Shown: positions 1 through 8,212, counted from the first letter of the stretch. The stretch is 64,000 nt of DNA from Mesorhizobium sp. STM 4661 (GCF_000359125.1 NZ_CAAF010000069.1:62001-126000); one strand, 5' to 3'. The notes: a model not told the origin generated them from the sequence alone. A program made the numbers and translations.

Positions 1-44
1 TATTCACTATTCACTATTCACTATTCACTATTCACTATTCACTA
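1..44. repeat. Heptamer tandem repeat, six copies
   Basis: Six perfect head-to-tail copies of TATTCAC fill positions 1-42, and the next two bases continue the pattern into the stop codon of the decarboxylase gene. The array may extend left of the window. Read on the minus strand the unit contains TGA and TAG. Because 7 is not a multiple of 3, the array puts stop codons in all three frames directly behind the gene. It is too short and uniform to be a CRISPR array. Confidence 0.95.
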
Positions 45-1262
45 ATCCGCCATCGTCTCCAGGCTCGCAAACCCTTGCGGCGCGTCGCCCTCGTCGAATG
101 GCGTCGTCACCTCGACGAACGTGTCGGGATAGAAGCCGTTGAACCGTGTCCTCAGCGACAGCGAATAGGCGCCGATATGGCCGATCTCGATCCAGTCGCC
201 GGTGTCGACGGTTTCCGGCAGCCAGAATGGCCTGGACAGGATATCGACGGAATCGCAAGTCGCACCGCAGACCTTGAACGGCACGATGTTCTTTTCCTCG
301 CCATTGCGCGAGCGGATCGCCGGATCGGGGATGAAGCGCGCCGGCAGCGTGATCTTGCCGGTCCATGAATCCGACAGCGACGCCCAGATGCCGTCATTGA
401 TGTAGAGCCGCTTGCCCTTGCGCAACAGCACCCGCACGATCAGCGACAGGCAGCGCGCCACGATCACCCTGCCCGGCTCCGCCACCAGCGGCATCTGGTC
501 GAACTGATACTCCTTGAGATCGCCTGCCAGCCGCGACATGATCTGGCCGAGCGACGGCATTTCCGGCTTGCGGCTGTTGGGATCATGGCCATATTCGGCG
601 GGAAAACCGCCGCCGACGTCGAGCCCGGCAATGTCGAAGCTGACGCGGTTGCGCACCCAGTCGGCCGAGGCCAAGGCCCGCTCATAAGTGTCGGGATCCT
701 CGATCTGGCTGCCGACATGGAAGCAGAGGCCGACCTTGTAGCCGGTCCGGTTCAGCCGCTCGGCGAGTTCCACCGCATAGGCCGGTCCGGCGCCGAACTT
801 CTTCGACAGTTCATAAGCCGCCGATCCCTTGGTCTGGATGCGCACAAACACGGTGATCGCGCCGGGATCGATGTCGAGCGCCCGCACCACACGCGTCAGC
901 TTGGTGATCTCGTCCTCATGGTCGACCGAAATGACACGGATGGCGTATTTCTCCAGCGCCAGCTTGATGTCCGACTGCGCCTTGACCGGATGCATGTAGA
1001 GCATTTCGGCATCGGGCGAGACCGCGCGCACGGCGGCGAACTCGCCCGGCGAGGCCACGTCGAAGGCGCCGACGCCGGCTTCGACCAGCGCCTTCAGCAC
1101 GATCTGCTCGCCATTGGTCTTGACCGCATAGGCGGTCTTGCCGGGAAACATGCCCATGAACTGCCTGGCGTCGGCCTGCAGCACCTGCGGGCGAAAGCAA
1201 TAGACCGGATCGTCCGGGCGAAGCGCCAGCGCCGCTTCGCGGGCATTTTCGAATCGCTGCAT
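42..1262 (-). CDS. odc: Ornithine/lysine decarboxylase, fold type III PLP enzyme
   Basis: This 406-residue protein belongs to the alanine-racemase-fold (group IV) decarboxylases, which make putrescine or cadaverine from ornithine or lysine in the cytoplasm. The PLP lysine is K48 in the AYAVKTN motif. The glycine-rich phosphate-binding loop GGGFPAEYG lies near residue 220, and the active-site cysteine C336 is in the CGATCDS motif. These are the expected catalytic landmarks and the length is normal for the family. The reading frame is open further upstream, but those extra residues look non-coding, so the ATG at 1262 (MQRFENAREA) is used. The gene is divergent from the DMT permease gene. Ornithine versus lysine preference cannot be read from the sequence. 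Confidence 0.9.
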   Translation of the reverse strand: MQRFENAREAALALRPDDPVYCFRPQVLQADARQFMGMFPGKTAYAVKTNGEQIVLKALVEAGVGAFDVASPGEFAAVRAVSPDAEMLYMHPVKAQSDIKLALEKYAIRVISVDHEDEITKLTRVVRALDIDPGAITVFVRIQTKGSAAYELSKKFGAGPAYAVELAERLNRTGYKVGLCFHVGSQIEDPDTYERALASADWVRNRVSFDIAGLDVGGGFPAEYGHDPNSRKPEMPSLGQIMSRLAGDLKEYQFDQMPLVAEPGRVIVARCLSLIVRVLLRKGKRLYINDGIWASLSDSWTGKITLPARFIPDPAIRSRNGEEKNIVPFKVCGATCDSVDILSRPFWLPETVDTGDWIEIGHIGAYSLSLRTRFNGFYPDTFVEVTTPFDEGDAPQGFASLETMAD

Positions 1263-1577
1263 GGACGAATCCCTTGACTGAGGCTGCGCACAATTAATCC
1301 AAGCTATGCGCGAATGAAAACAATTCTGTGTCTCGCACCGCTGACGCTGCGGCGCTAATGCATGTCGCGCAAAAGTGCGCAGCGGTTTTGCAATAACGAC
1401 ATGCATGAAAACAAGAACCTGAAGCGCGTCGCATGAATCCGTTCAAACGCGACGCGCTTTAGACCTGACGGAGGAGTTCTAAGCCAACAATCGGGTTTCG
1501 GGTGGCTCTTGTCGCGGAACCCGCTATTGGCTTCAGCCTGACTGGGTCCGAAGAGTCGTCTGGGAGGGACAATTCAC
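1263..1577. promoter_or_regulatory. Divergent intergenic region, possible leader of the decarboxylase
   Basis: This 315-bp spacer separates two divergently transcribed genes, so it should hold promoters for both. No protein-coding feature is visible in it. Ornithine decarboxylase genes of alphaproteobacteria are known to be preceded by a structured 5' leader called the speF motif. The minus-strand stretch between about 1420 and 1263 is the right place for one, but I could not verify its consensus by eye. The permease end carries a Shine-Dalgarno sequence GGGAGG just before 1578. Confidence 0.3.
1422..1459. repeat. Palindromic intergenic element, 11-bp perfect arms
   Basis: The arms AAGCGCGTCGC (1422-1432) and GCGACGCGCTT (1449-1459) are perfect reverse complements around a 16-base loop. 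There is no T-run on either side, so it is not an obvious terminator. It looks like one of the small palindromic repeats scattered through rhizobial intergenic DNA. I saw no second copy in this window. Confidence 0.6.
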
Positions 1578-2522
1578 ATGGCGATAGCTGCCAACACAGC
1601 CACGACACGCGGACCCATGGTGCTCAAGGACTGGGGGCAGCTTCTGCTGCTCGGCGCGATCTGGGGCGGCTCGTTCTTCTTTGCCCGCATTGCGGTTGCC
1701 GAGCTTCCTCCCCTGGTGCTGGTGCTGTTTCGCGTCGCCATCGCGGCAATGGCGCTACAGCTTTATCTCGCCCTGCGCGGTCCCTCCTTCCGCCTTGCCT
1801 TGCCGCATGCCGGCCTGTTCTTCCTGCTGGCGCTCGCCAACAATGTCATCCCCTTCTCGCTGATCTTCGCCGGCCAGACCGAGCTTGGCGCCGGGGTCGC
1901 CTCCGTGCTCAATTCGACGACGCCGTTCTGGACGCTGATCCTTGCCAACGCGCTGACATCAGACGAAAAACTCTCCTGGAACAAGCTCGCCGGCATCGCG
2001 CTTGGCATCGCCGGCACCGCGATCATGATCGGCCCCGGCCTGCTTGCCGGGCTCGGCGGCCCGGTCTGGGCGAAATTCGCGCTGATCGGTGCATCGATAT
2101 CCTATGCGATCGCCCTGATGATCGCCCGTCGCTTCAAGGGCGTGCCCTCGCCGGTCATCGCCACCGGGCAATTGACCGCCTCGACCATCATCATGATCCC
2201 GGTCGTCCTCGTCGCTTACGGCCCGACCGGCCTGTTCGCTGCCTCGCCGCCGATCTGGGCGGCGGTGCTGGCGCTGGCATTGCTGTCCACGGCCTTTGCC
2301 TACATCCTCTATTTCAACCTCGTCGCCTCGGCCGGCGCCACCAACGCCTCGCTGGTCACGCTGATCGTACCGGCCAGCGCCATTCTGCTCGGCATCCTGT
2401 TTCTCGGCGAACGGCTCGAATTGTTCGAGCTCGGCGGCATGGCGCTAATCGCATTCGGCCTCGTCACCATCGACGGGCGTCTGTTCGCCATGCGTCGAAT
2501 TGGACGGACTCCAGCATCTTGA
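1578..2522 (+). CDS. DMT-superfamily (EamA) permease
   Basis: The 314-residue protein has about ten hydrophobic segments arranged as two EamA repeats. The first contains the typical WGGSFFFARIA signature near residue 30, and the second starts near residue 160. This is the normal architecture of drug/metabolite exporters of the inner membrane, which commonly export amino acids or related metabolites. The ATG at 1578 has GGGAGG eight bases upstream. The substrate is not predictable. Being divergent from a diamine-producing decarboxylase does not establish a link to polyamines. Confidence 0.85.
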   Translation: MAIAANTATTRGPMVLKDWGQLLLLGAIWGGSFFFARIAVAELPPLVLVLFRVAIAAMALQLYLALRGPSFRLALPHAGLFFLLALANNVIPFSLIFAGQTELGAGVASVLNSTTPFWTLILANALTSDEKLSWNKLAGIALGIAGTAIMIGPGLLAGLGGPVWAKFALIGASISYAIALMIARRFKGVPSPVIATGQLTASTIIMIPVVLVAYGPTGLFAASPPIWAAVLALALLSTAFAYILYFNLVASAGATNASLVTLIVPASAILLGILFLGERLELFELGGMALIAFGLVTIDGRLFAMRRIGRTPAS

Positions 2523-2711
2523 ATCGTCGCGTCGGCCCGAAAATCGATTCTGATTTCGGCCAGGCCAGGGCTGTCATCCTCAATATGGCCTAGGCTTCGC
2601 CACAATTTATTCACAGGGCTTAAGCGGGATTTTGCCGAAGAGTTTCAAGGCTTAAGGGCAAAGAGCGGGTCGTAAATTCCACAATCTCGTCGCATTGCAG
2701 CACATTTTCCG

Positions 2712-2739
2712 CTTGCCTGTGGCACAAATGAACCTAGTC
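2712..2739 (+). promoter_or_regulatory. Candidate promoter of the 28-residue peptide gene
   Basis: CTTGCC at 2712-2717 resembles the alphaproteobacterial -35 element CTTGAC. A TAGTCT-like hexamer at about 2735 lies at acceptable spacing for a -10. Transcription from here would lead directly into the small gene at 2774. The match is by eye and is weak at the -10. Confidence 0.35.
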
Positions 2740-2773
2740 TCTCAGACATAGCTCTTTAAGAGGAGGCTATGGA

Positions 2774-2860
2774 ATGGGACTCACGAGGCCAATCAACGCA
2801 CTGATGATTTGTGCTGCGTTTGCCTTCATCGGAGCCCTCATTATGGGCTTTCTTCCGTAG
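2774..2860 (+). CDS. 28-residue small membrane protein, function unknown
   Basis: The ATG at 2774 is preceded by a strong AAGAGGAGG ribosome-binding site. It opens a 28-codon frame starting MGLTRPINALMICAAF and ending GFLP. After a short N-terminal part with one Arg, the peptide is a single hydrophobic helix of about 18 residues, so it should sit in the inner membrane. A Rho-independent terminator follows about 50 bases later, making a complete transcription unit with the candidate promoter at 2712. An ATG five bases upstream (2769) is in another frame and stops after 11 codons. No family is recognised. Confidence 0.6.
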   Translation: MGLTRPINALMICAAFAFIGALIMGFLP

Positions 2861-2907
2861 ACCCGCCAAAGCGGGGAGAGACCAGCACTTATAGTCTAAA
2901 TTATTGA

Positions 2908-2934
2908 AAGGCCGGGTTTTTACCCGGCCTTTTT
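2908..2934 (+). terminator. Rho-independent terminator, possibly bidirectional
   Basis: Perfect 10-bp arms AAGGCCGGGT (2908-2917) and ACCCGGCCTT (2922-2931) are followed by a T-run to 2934. It ends the small-peptide transcript on the plus strand. The stem could also stop the convergent metF transcript, although the minus-strand T-run is interrupted. Confidence 0.9.
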
Positions 2935-2957
2935 GCATTCTCCTCGGTTCGGCGAGC

Positions 2958-3875
2958 TTATGCCGCCGCTGAGCCCGCCGTCTCCACCTCATGCGAACGG
3001 ATGCCGATCATGTGGCAGATGGCAAAGACCAGGTCGGCGCGGTTCATGGTGTAGAAGTGGAAATCGCCGACGCCGCGCTCGACGAGATCAAGCACCTGCT
3101 CGGCCGCCACGGCCGACGCCACCAGCGCATGCGTCTGCGGGTCGTTCTGCAGCCCGTCGAAGCGCTCGGCCAGCCATGCCGGCACCAGCGCGCCGCAGCG
3201 CGCCGAGAAATTGGCGACCTGGGTGAAGTTATGCACCGGCAATATGCCCGGCACGATCGGTATGTAGATGCCGGCCCGCCGCGCCCGCTCGACATAACGC
3301 TCATAGAGATCGTTGTCGAAGAAGAACTGGGTGATCGCCCGTGTCGCGCCATTGTCGGCTTTGCGCTTCAGCATGTCGAAGTCGGTGGCGAAATCCGGGC
3401 TTTCCGGATGTTTTTCCGGATAGGCGGAGACCGAGATGTCGAAATCGCCGATCCCCTTCAACGCCCCCACCAGCTCGGCGCCATTGGCATAGCCGTCCGG
3501 ATGCGGCCGGTAGGCCGCGCCGACGCCCTCGGCCGGGTCGCCGCGCAGAGCGACGAAGCGCTTGACGCCCATATCGGCGAATTCCTGGACCACCGCGTCG
3601 ACCTCGTGACGCGCGGCGTTGACACAGGTCATGTGCGCGGCCGGCGTCAACACCGTTTCGTTGAGGATGCGCTTGACCGTGCGGGCCGTGCGCTCGCGGG
3701 TCGAGCCGCCGGCGCCATAGGTGACGGAGACGAATTTCGGCCTGAGCGGCTCCAGCCGGGTGACGGTGTCCCACAGCCTGGCTTCCATCTCGTCGTTCTT
3801 CGGCGGGAAGAACTCGAACGAAACCCTGACCTTGTCGCCGATGTCGGGACGGCGGGAAAAGCGGAACTGGTTCAT
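2958..3875 (-). CDS. metF: 5,10-methylenetetrahydrofolate reductase
   Basis: The 305-residue flavoprotein reduces 5,10-methylene-THF to 5-methyl-THF, the methyl donor for methionine synthesis. Family landmarks are the N-terminal VSFEFFPPK strand with the conserved Glu, the TYGAGGST motif near residue 60, the LRGDP motif near residue 115, and ITQFFFDN near residue 180. The length is standard. The ATG at 3875 shares one base with the TGA of the upstream regulator gene (TGATG), which implies translational coupling. The larger open frame upstream lies inside the regulator gene and is not used. Confidence 0.95.
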   Translation of the reverse strand: MNQFRFSRRPDIGDKVRVSFEFFPPKNDEMEARLWDTVTRLEPLRPKFVSVTYGAGGSTRERTARTVKRILNETVLTPAAHMTCVNAARHEVDAVVQEFADMGVKRFVALRGDPAEGVGAAYRPHPDGYANGAELVGALKGIGDFDISVSAYPEKHPESPDFATDFDMLKRKADNGATRAITQFFFDNDLYERYVERARRAGIYIPIVPGILPVHNFTQVANFSARCGALVPAWLAERFDGLQNDPQTHALVASAVAAEQVLDLVERGVGDFHFYTMNRADLVFAICHMIGIRSHEVETAGSAAA

Positions 3876-4897
3876 CAGGCGGTTTCCCCTATTGGATATG
3901 CATTGACCGGTTGTCGGTCGTTGGAAGGATCGGCAATCAGCATGCGGCGGTCGCGGCCCAGCCACAGTTTCACCGTGAGCCTAGCCTCATTGCCGCCGCG
4001 CGGTTCGAACTCCTGGCTGTCCTCGAGATCGAGCCCGGCCTCGGAAAACCAGTCCGCGATCTGCCGGTCGGAAAAGCCGAGCCGCACATGGGCATGCGCG
4101 TCGCGCAGGAATTCCAGCGTGTGCGGCGCGAAATCGACGATCACCAGCCGGCCGGCCGGGCGCAGCAGCCTTGCCGCCTCGCGAATGGCGCGGGCGGGAT
4201 CGTCGAGATAGTGCAACACTTGGTGGATGGTGACGAGATCGAAGGCATCGCGCTCGACCGGCGGCGCAAAAATGTCGCCCTGCCGCACCTGCGCGTTCGA
4301 AATGCCGGCCTTGTCGAGATTGGCGCGCGCCACCGTCAGCATCTCGCGTGACATGTCGATGCCGACGCCGCGCCGGTAGAGCGGCGAGAAGATTTCGAGC
4401 AGCCGCCCGGTGCCGGTGCCGAGATCCAGCATCGACTGGAACGGCCGCTTGCCGACGAGCTTCAGCATGGCTGTTTCAACGGCGCGATCCGGCACATGCA
4501 GCGAGCGGATTTGGTCCCAGCTTGCGGCGTTTTCGGAGAAATATCCGGCGGCGCGGTCCTGCCGCTTGCGCTTGACCGAAGCCAGCCGTTCGAGATCGCG
4601 CTCGACCTGCGGGTCCGCGCCACGGATGCCGGAGACCAGCCCGAGCACGAAATCGCGCGCCGCATCCGAATCCGACAGCCGGAAGAAGGCCCATGAACCC
4701 TCCTGGTAACGGCCGATCAGCCCGGCCTCCAGCAAAAGCTTCAGGTGGCGCGACACGCGCGGCTGCGACTGGCCGAGGATTTCAGTGAGATCGGAAACGG
4801 TGAGATCGCCGCGCGACAACAACGCCAGGATGCGCAACCGGCTGGATTCGGCCGCCGCCTTCAACGTATCCACCATCGTGTCGAGTGCGACATGCAT
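3875..4897 (-). CDS. ArsR-family regulator fused to a SAM-dependent methyltransferase domain
   Basis: The 340-residue protein has an ArsR winged helix at residues about 8-90 (SSRLRILALLS ... PRVSRHLKLLLEAGLI). A class I methyltransferase domain follows at about 145-290, with the SAM-binding motif MLDLGTGTGRLLE and acidic residue VGIDMS. Regulators of this build next to metF are thought to sense S-adenosyl compounds and control the methionine cycle; whether the domain methylates or only senses is unknown. No metal-binding cysteine pair of classical ArsR sensors is visible. It overlaps metF by one base and has a perfect palindrome 25 bp upstream of its start, so autoregulation is likely. The start is backed by AAAGAG upstream. 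Confidence 0.85.
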   Translation of the reverse strand: MHVALDTMVDTLKAAAESSRLRILALLSRGDLTVSDLTEILGQSQPRVSRHLKLLLEAGLIGRYQEGSWAFFRLSDSDAARDFVLGLVSGIRGADPQVERDLERLASVKRKRQDRAAGYFSENAASWDQIRSLHVPDRAVETAMLKLVGKRPFQSMLDLGTGTGRLLEIFSPLYRRGVGIDMSREMLTVARANLDKAGISNAQVRQGDIFAPPVERDAFDLVTIHQVLHYLDDPARAIREAARLLRPAGRLVIVDFAPHTLEFLRDAHAHVRLGFSDRQIADWFSEAGLDLEDSQEFEPRGGNEARLTVKLWLGRDRRMLIADPSNDRQPVNAYPIGETA

Positions 4898-4921
4898 CGG
4901 CGTATTCTCTTTGAAAAAGAT

Positions 4922-4937
4922 ATAAACATATGTTTAT
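4922..4937. promoter_or_regulatory. Perfect 16-bp palindrome, candidate ArsR operator
   Basis: ATAAACATATGTTTAT is its own reverse complement. It lies 25 bp before the start of the ArsR-methyltransferase gene, in an AT-rich island within GC-rich DNA. Size, symmetry and position fit a dimeric winged-helix operator controlling the regulator-metF operon. The assignment to this regulator is inference. Confidence 0.7.
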
Positions 4938-5063
4938 GTCGATTTTCACCGCCTTGCAAGCACTATGTCGCTTTCTGACAAAAAAATGGCGCATGCGTGA
5001 TCCTGCCAACCCGGACCGGTTTTCCGACAGGGAACCGGTTTTCGGTCACCGTCGGCGAGAAAC

Positions 5064-5624
5064 ATGATAGAGGCGAAAACCATGTTCGAGACGCGCAGCG
5101 GTGAAAGGCTTCTGGAAACCGACCCGGCGGATATGCCGCCGGATGGCCATGTCGTCTTCATCGGCCGCATCGCCTCGCCGTGGATGACGCGGGAGACCTG
5201 TCCGAAGAATATGAGGGCGGCGCGGGAGGCCGGCCAGCCGGCGATGCTGATGATCGACCAGCCCTACCGCGACGGCCTGCTCGGGCTGGAGCGCGCCAGC
5301 CACATCGTCGTCCTGTCCTGGCTGCACCACGCGCCGCGGCGACTGATTGTGCAGAAACCGCGCCATGCCGCTGAACCGAAAGGTGTTTTTTCGCTGCGCT
5401 CCCCTGCCCGGCCGAACCCTGTCGGGCTGCATGTCGCCAGGCTCGTCGCCGTCGATATCGAGACCGGCCGCATCGATATCGACGGCATCGATGTGCTCGA
5501 CGGCACGCCGGTCATCGACATCAAGCCTTACTTCGCCTCGACCGATGCCTTTGCCGAGGCGACCATTGCCGGACGGGACGAGCCCCCTGGACGGGACGAG
5601 CCATCCAGACGAGATGGGCAATGA
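5064..5624 (+). CDS. trmO: TrmO/TsaA-family tRNA t6A37 methyltransferase
   Basis: The 186-residue protein is a TsaA-like (UPF0066) beta-barrel. Family signatures are IGRIASPW near residue 35, CPKNMR, and the core FSLRSPARPNPVGLH near residue 110, followed by DGTPVIDIKPY near residue 150. TrmO uses SAM to N6-methylate threonylcarbamoyladenosine-37 in tRNA-Thr. The protein is shorter than E. coli TrmO and lacks the C-terminal extension, as in many compact homologues. ATG 5082 is an alternative start with a slightly better AGAGG spacing. The stop overlaps the next gene by ATGA. Confidence 0.8.
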   Translation: MIEAKTMFETRSGERLLETDPADMPPDGHVVFIGRIASPWMTRETCPKNMRAAREAGQPAMLMIDQPYRDGLLGLERASHIVVLSWLHHAPRRLIVQKPRHAAEPKGVFSLRSPARPNPVGLHVARLVAVDIETGRIDIDGIDVLDGTPVIDIKPYFASTDAFAEATIAGRDEPPGRDEPSRRDGQ

Positions 5625-5935
5625 GCGCGCCGACCGGCCGCCGCCGCGCCATCGCCAAGGCGCTGACCGCGCTTTTGCCGCTGGCGCCTTATGCCGACAT
5701 GGAAAGGATCCGCGCGGATGCCGGCGCGGTGCATATGAAGACCTTGCCGCCGACGATTGCCGTGTGGCTCGCGACCATTGCCCATATCCGCCACGCCCAC
5801 ACCGATTACGAAAAGCTGCTGGCCGAAAGCTACGACCGCGACTCGGCGCGTTTCTTCGTCATCGAACAGACCAACATCGTGCTGACCCGCTGGCGCGCCA
5901 CCCGTCTGCTCGACGACGACGATGATGGCAAGTGA
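5621..5935 (+). CDS. DUF2293-like small protein
   Basis: The 104-residue cytoplasmic protein carries a segment AHIRHAHTDYEKLLAESYDRDSARFF (positions about 53-78 given by key residues H56, Y62, D72) that I recognise as DUF2293, a family of unknown function common in Rhizobiales. The C-terminus is a run of aspartates. It begins within the stop of trmO (ATGA overlap), so the two are co-translated. A role in tRNA handling would be a guess from this neighbour alone. Confidence 0.65.
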   Translation: MSAPTGRRRAIAKALTALLPLAPYADMERIRADAGAVHMKTLPPTIAVWLATIAHIRHAHTDYEKLLAESYDRDSARFFVIEQTNIVLTRWRATRLLDDDDDGK

Positions 5936-5965
5936 GGCGCCGAGGCGGGCTGCCCTGGCCGCGCT

Positions 5966-6583
5966 TTATGCCTGGTAGATCCACTGCTCGGGCACCCGCA
6001 CCGAAATCTCTTCGCCGGCGACAATGCGGCCTGGCTTTTCGACCCAGGCGACGAGGCCGCGCAGCCGCTTCGCGGCTTTCGGGAACGCCAGCGCGCCGGC
6101 CTCATGGTCGGCCATGTCAGCATGTTCGGCGACCGATCGTCCGGCGATGCGGCAAGGCCCGTTCTGCGCGTCGACCTTGATGGTGACGCCGCCCTTGAAG
6201 AACAGCAGCGTGCCGGACGGCAACATGGAGAGATGTGGCAGGCCTTGGATCAGAAGATTGGCGCCGATCCACTCCGGCTTGATCTCCGCCAGCCCCATCC
6301 GCTCGGCGACGACAGCAAGCTCGTCCGCTGCAACGATCGACAATTGCCGCTCGTTGCGCATCTCGGTGCCGCGCGGATACCAGGGCTCGCGCCCGCCGGA
6401 GCGCCGCGTCGCACCGGCGTGGAAATCGCCGTCGATGCCGTCGAAACCGAGCCGCAGCTCACCCACCGCACGCGTCTCGAAATGATCTGATGGCGCTACA
6501 TAGAGCGCCGTCACCTTCGCTGCGAGTTTGCGCGCCGGGACGATTTCGACCGGGTTTTCGGCCTCGGGGAAGAGATCCAGCAT
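5966..6583 (-). CDS. MOSC domain protein
   Basis: The 205-residue protein has a MOSC-type beta-strand core, with FDGIDGDFHAG near residue 50, a NERQLSIVAADELA segment, and QNGPCRIAGRSV near residue 155 carrying the conserved cysteine. MOSC domains are found in molybdenum cofactor sulfurases and in proteins that handle sulfur carried on cysteine or molybdopterin. The start at 6583 (MLDLFPEAEN) is chosen because AAGGA lies nine bases upstream. The ATG at 6592 directly abuts that same AAGGA and is too close. The gene is monocistronic and convergent with the DUF2293 gene. Confidence 0.8.
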   Translation of the reverse strand: MLDLFPEAENPVEIVPARKLAAKVTALYVAPSDHFETRAVGELRLGFDGIDGDFHAGATRRSGGREPWYPRGTEMRNERQLSIVAADELAVVAERMGLAEIKPEWIGANLLIQGLPHLSMLPSGTLLFFKGGVTIKVDAQNGPCRIAGRSVAEHADMADHEAGALAFPKAAKRLRGLVAWVEKPGRIVAGEEISVRVPEQWIYQA

Positions 6584-6785
6584 GGCTTTCATTCCTTGCG
6601 TGATGCGGCGCAATTAGTTGGAGTCAATTGATCGGGTCCAGTCGAAAGCATTGATGCTCCAAATCAAGACGACTGATGCGTGATCACGATCTTCTTACCA
6701 CGAACCGGGCGTCCTTTTCGCGCTACGCCGCATTGTCGCCGCGCTGCGCCAGCGTGATGCCGGCACCCGCAGGAAAGGTTTCATC

Positions 6786-6941
6786 ATGCATCCCGAATCT
6801 GCAGGATCTCAGACCAAGGTCGTCTATTCCTTGACGGAGAGCGGAGCGGCGCTCAATGCCGGAGCAGAGGGATTATGCCTTTGGGGTGAGAAATTCCCTT
6901 CCCGTGCCGATGCTCAAGAGGGCACCCAATTCGCCCGCTAG
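6786..6941 (+). pseudogene. Remnant of an HxlR-type HTH regulator (C-terminal end)
   Basis: A 51-codon frame encodes KVVYSLTESGAALNA followed by LCLWGEKF. This matches the C-terminal wing and helix of HxlR regulators, in which a VEYSLT..G motif precedes L..LC.WG. The DNA-recognition half that should lie upstream could not be found in any frame between 6614 and 6786. The fragment therefore looks like the relic of a decayed or deleted gene. The rest of the interval 6593-6969 shows nothing else. Confidence 0.5.
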
Positions 6942-6969
6942 ACTCGCGTCGGGATGGTCAGGCTCTGGA

Positions 6970-8091
6970 TCAGAGCATACGCAACAAGGCGCCGCCGATC
7001 GAATAGCCGGCGCCGAAGGCGCAGAGCAGGCCAAAATCGCCGGGCTTCATATCGGCGTGGTTCTCCGACAGCGCGATGATCGCGCCGGCGCCCGCGGTGT
7101 TGCCCAGCCGTTCCAGCACCATCGGCGCACGGTCATGGCCGACCTCATGGCCAAACGACAGCTTCAGGATCATGGCGTTCATGCGCGCATTGGCCTGATG
7201 CAGCCAGAAACGCCGGATCGCTTCTGGCGTCAGCCCGTGCTCGGCCAGGAATTCGACGATGAATTTGTGGCCGGCGACGGTGACTTCCTTGAACACCTTG
7301 TTGCCGACCTGCTTGATCAGATTGCCTTCCAGGTTGATCATGTAGGGATCGTCCTGCGCGGTGCGGGTGTGGTAGCCGAGATTGGTGCGGATGTTGTTGG
7401 ACATCTGCGTCCAGATACGCGTGTCGAGCACCTCGAAACGTCCCGGTCGCTTGTCGCCCTTGGCGAGCCCCTCGACGATCATCGACACCGATGCATCGCC
7501 GAAGATGAAATGCGTTTGCCGGTCGCGGAAATTCAGATGCCCTGTGATGATCTCGGGCGTCGTCACCAGGACGCGCTTGTGCGCGCCCGAGCGCACCAGA
7601 TTGACCGCCATGTGCAATGCCGCCGCCGCCGACGAGCAGCCAAGCCCCATGTCGAAGCCAGCTCCCTTGGTGCCGAGCGCCTCCTGCATTTCAATGGCGA
7701 TCGCCGGATAGGGCCTTTGCTGATGCGAGGACGAGCAGATCACCAGGTCGATATCGGATGGCTTCAGACCGGCATGGTCGAGCGCTTTCCTCGCCGACGC
7801 AATGCCGAATTCGGCCTGCAGCGACAGCGCATCGTCCGGCCGCGCCGGAATGCGCGGCGCCATGCGGGTCGGATCGAGAATGCCCTCCCGCTCGATCACA
7901 TGGCGGGTCTGCACGCCCGAGGCATGGACGATAAAGGCGCTGTCCGACTTCGCCAGCGGCGCCTCGCCCGAAGCCTGGCGACGCACATTTTCCGTATCGA
8001 CCCAGGCATTGAAGCTTGCGACCAGTTCTTCATTGGTGATCGAAGGCTCGGGGATTTCAACGCCGAGGCCGCTAATGATGACGCGATGCAT
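6970..8091 (-). CDS. 3-oxoacyl-ACP synthase III-like condensing enzyme
   Basis: The 373-residue thiolase-fold enzyme has the full KAS III triad: C152 in GLGCSSAAA, H298 in WLHQANARMN and N331 in ERLGNTAGAG. Such enzymes condense an acyl-CoA starter with malonyl-ACP to begin fatty acid or secondary lipid synthesis. It is about 55 residues longer than E. coli FabH, with an N-terminal insertion around residues 28-60, so it is probably a FabH paralogue for a specialised acyl chain. The start is the ATG at 8091 (MHRVIISGLG). It has no fatty-acid genes beside it. Confidence 0.85.
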   Translation of the reverse strand: MHRVIISGLGVEIPEPSITNEELVASFNAWVDTENVRRQASGEAPLAKSDSAFIVHASGVQTRHVIEREGILDPTRMAPRIPARPDDALSLQAEFGIASARKALDHAGLKPSDIDLVICSSSHQQRPYPAIAIEMQEALGTKGAGFDMGLGCSSAAAALHMAVNLVRSGAHKRVLVTTPEIITGHLNFRDRQTHFIFGDASVSMIVEGLAKGDKRPGRFEVLDTRIWTQMSNNIRTNLGYHTRTAQDDPYMINLEGNLIKQVGNKVFKEVTVAGHKFIVEFLAEHGLTPEAIRRFWLHQANARMNAMILKLSFGHEVGHDRAPMVLERLGNTAGAGAIIALSENHADMKPGDFGLLCAFGAGYSIGGALLRML

Positions 8092-8212
8092 TTCCAGTCC
8101 GTCCCCGTGCGCAGGCGTTGCGGCTCTCATTTGGGCGCCACGAAGGCTCGGCGCAACAGTTTTCGTACCTGGTCGGTTTACGCCGGCTTCAATCGAGTGC
8201 CTGAGTTGGCCG

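Noticed and set aside
1..44. CRISPR-like repeat
   Set aside because: Units are seven bases with no spacers.
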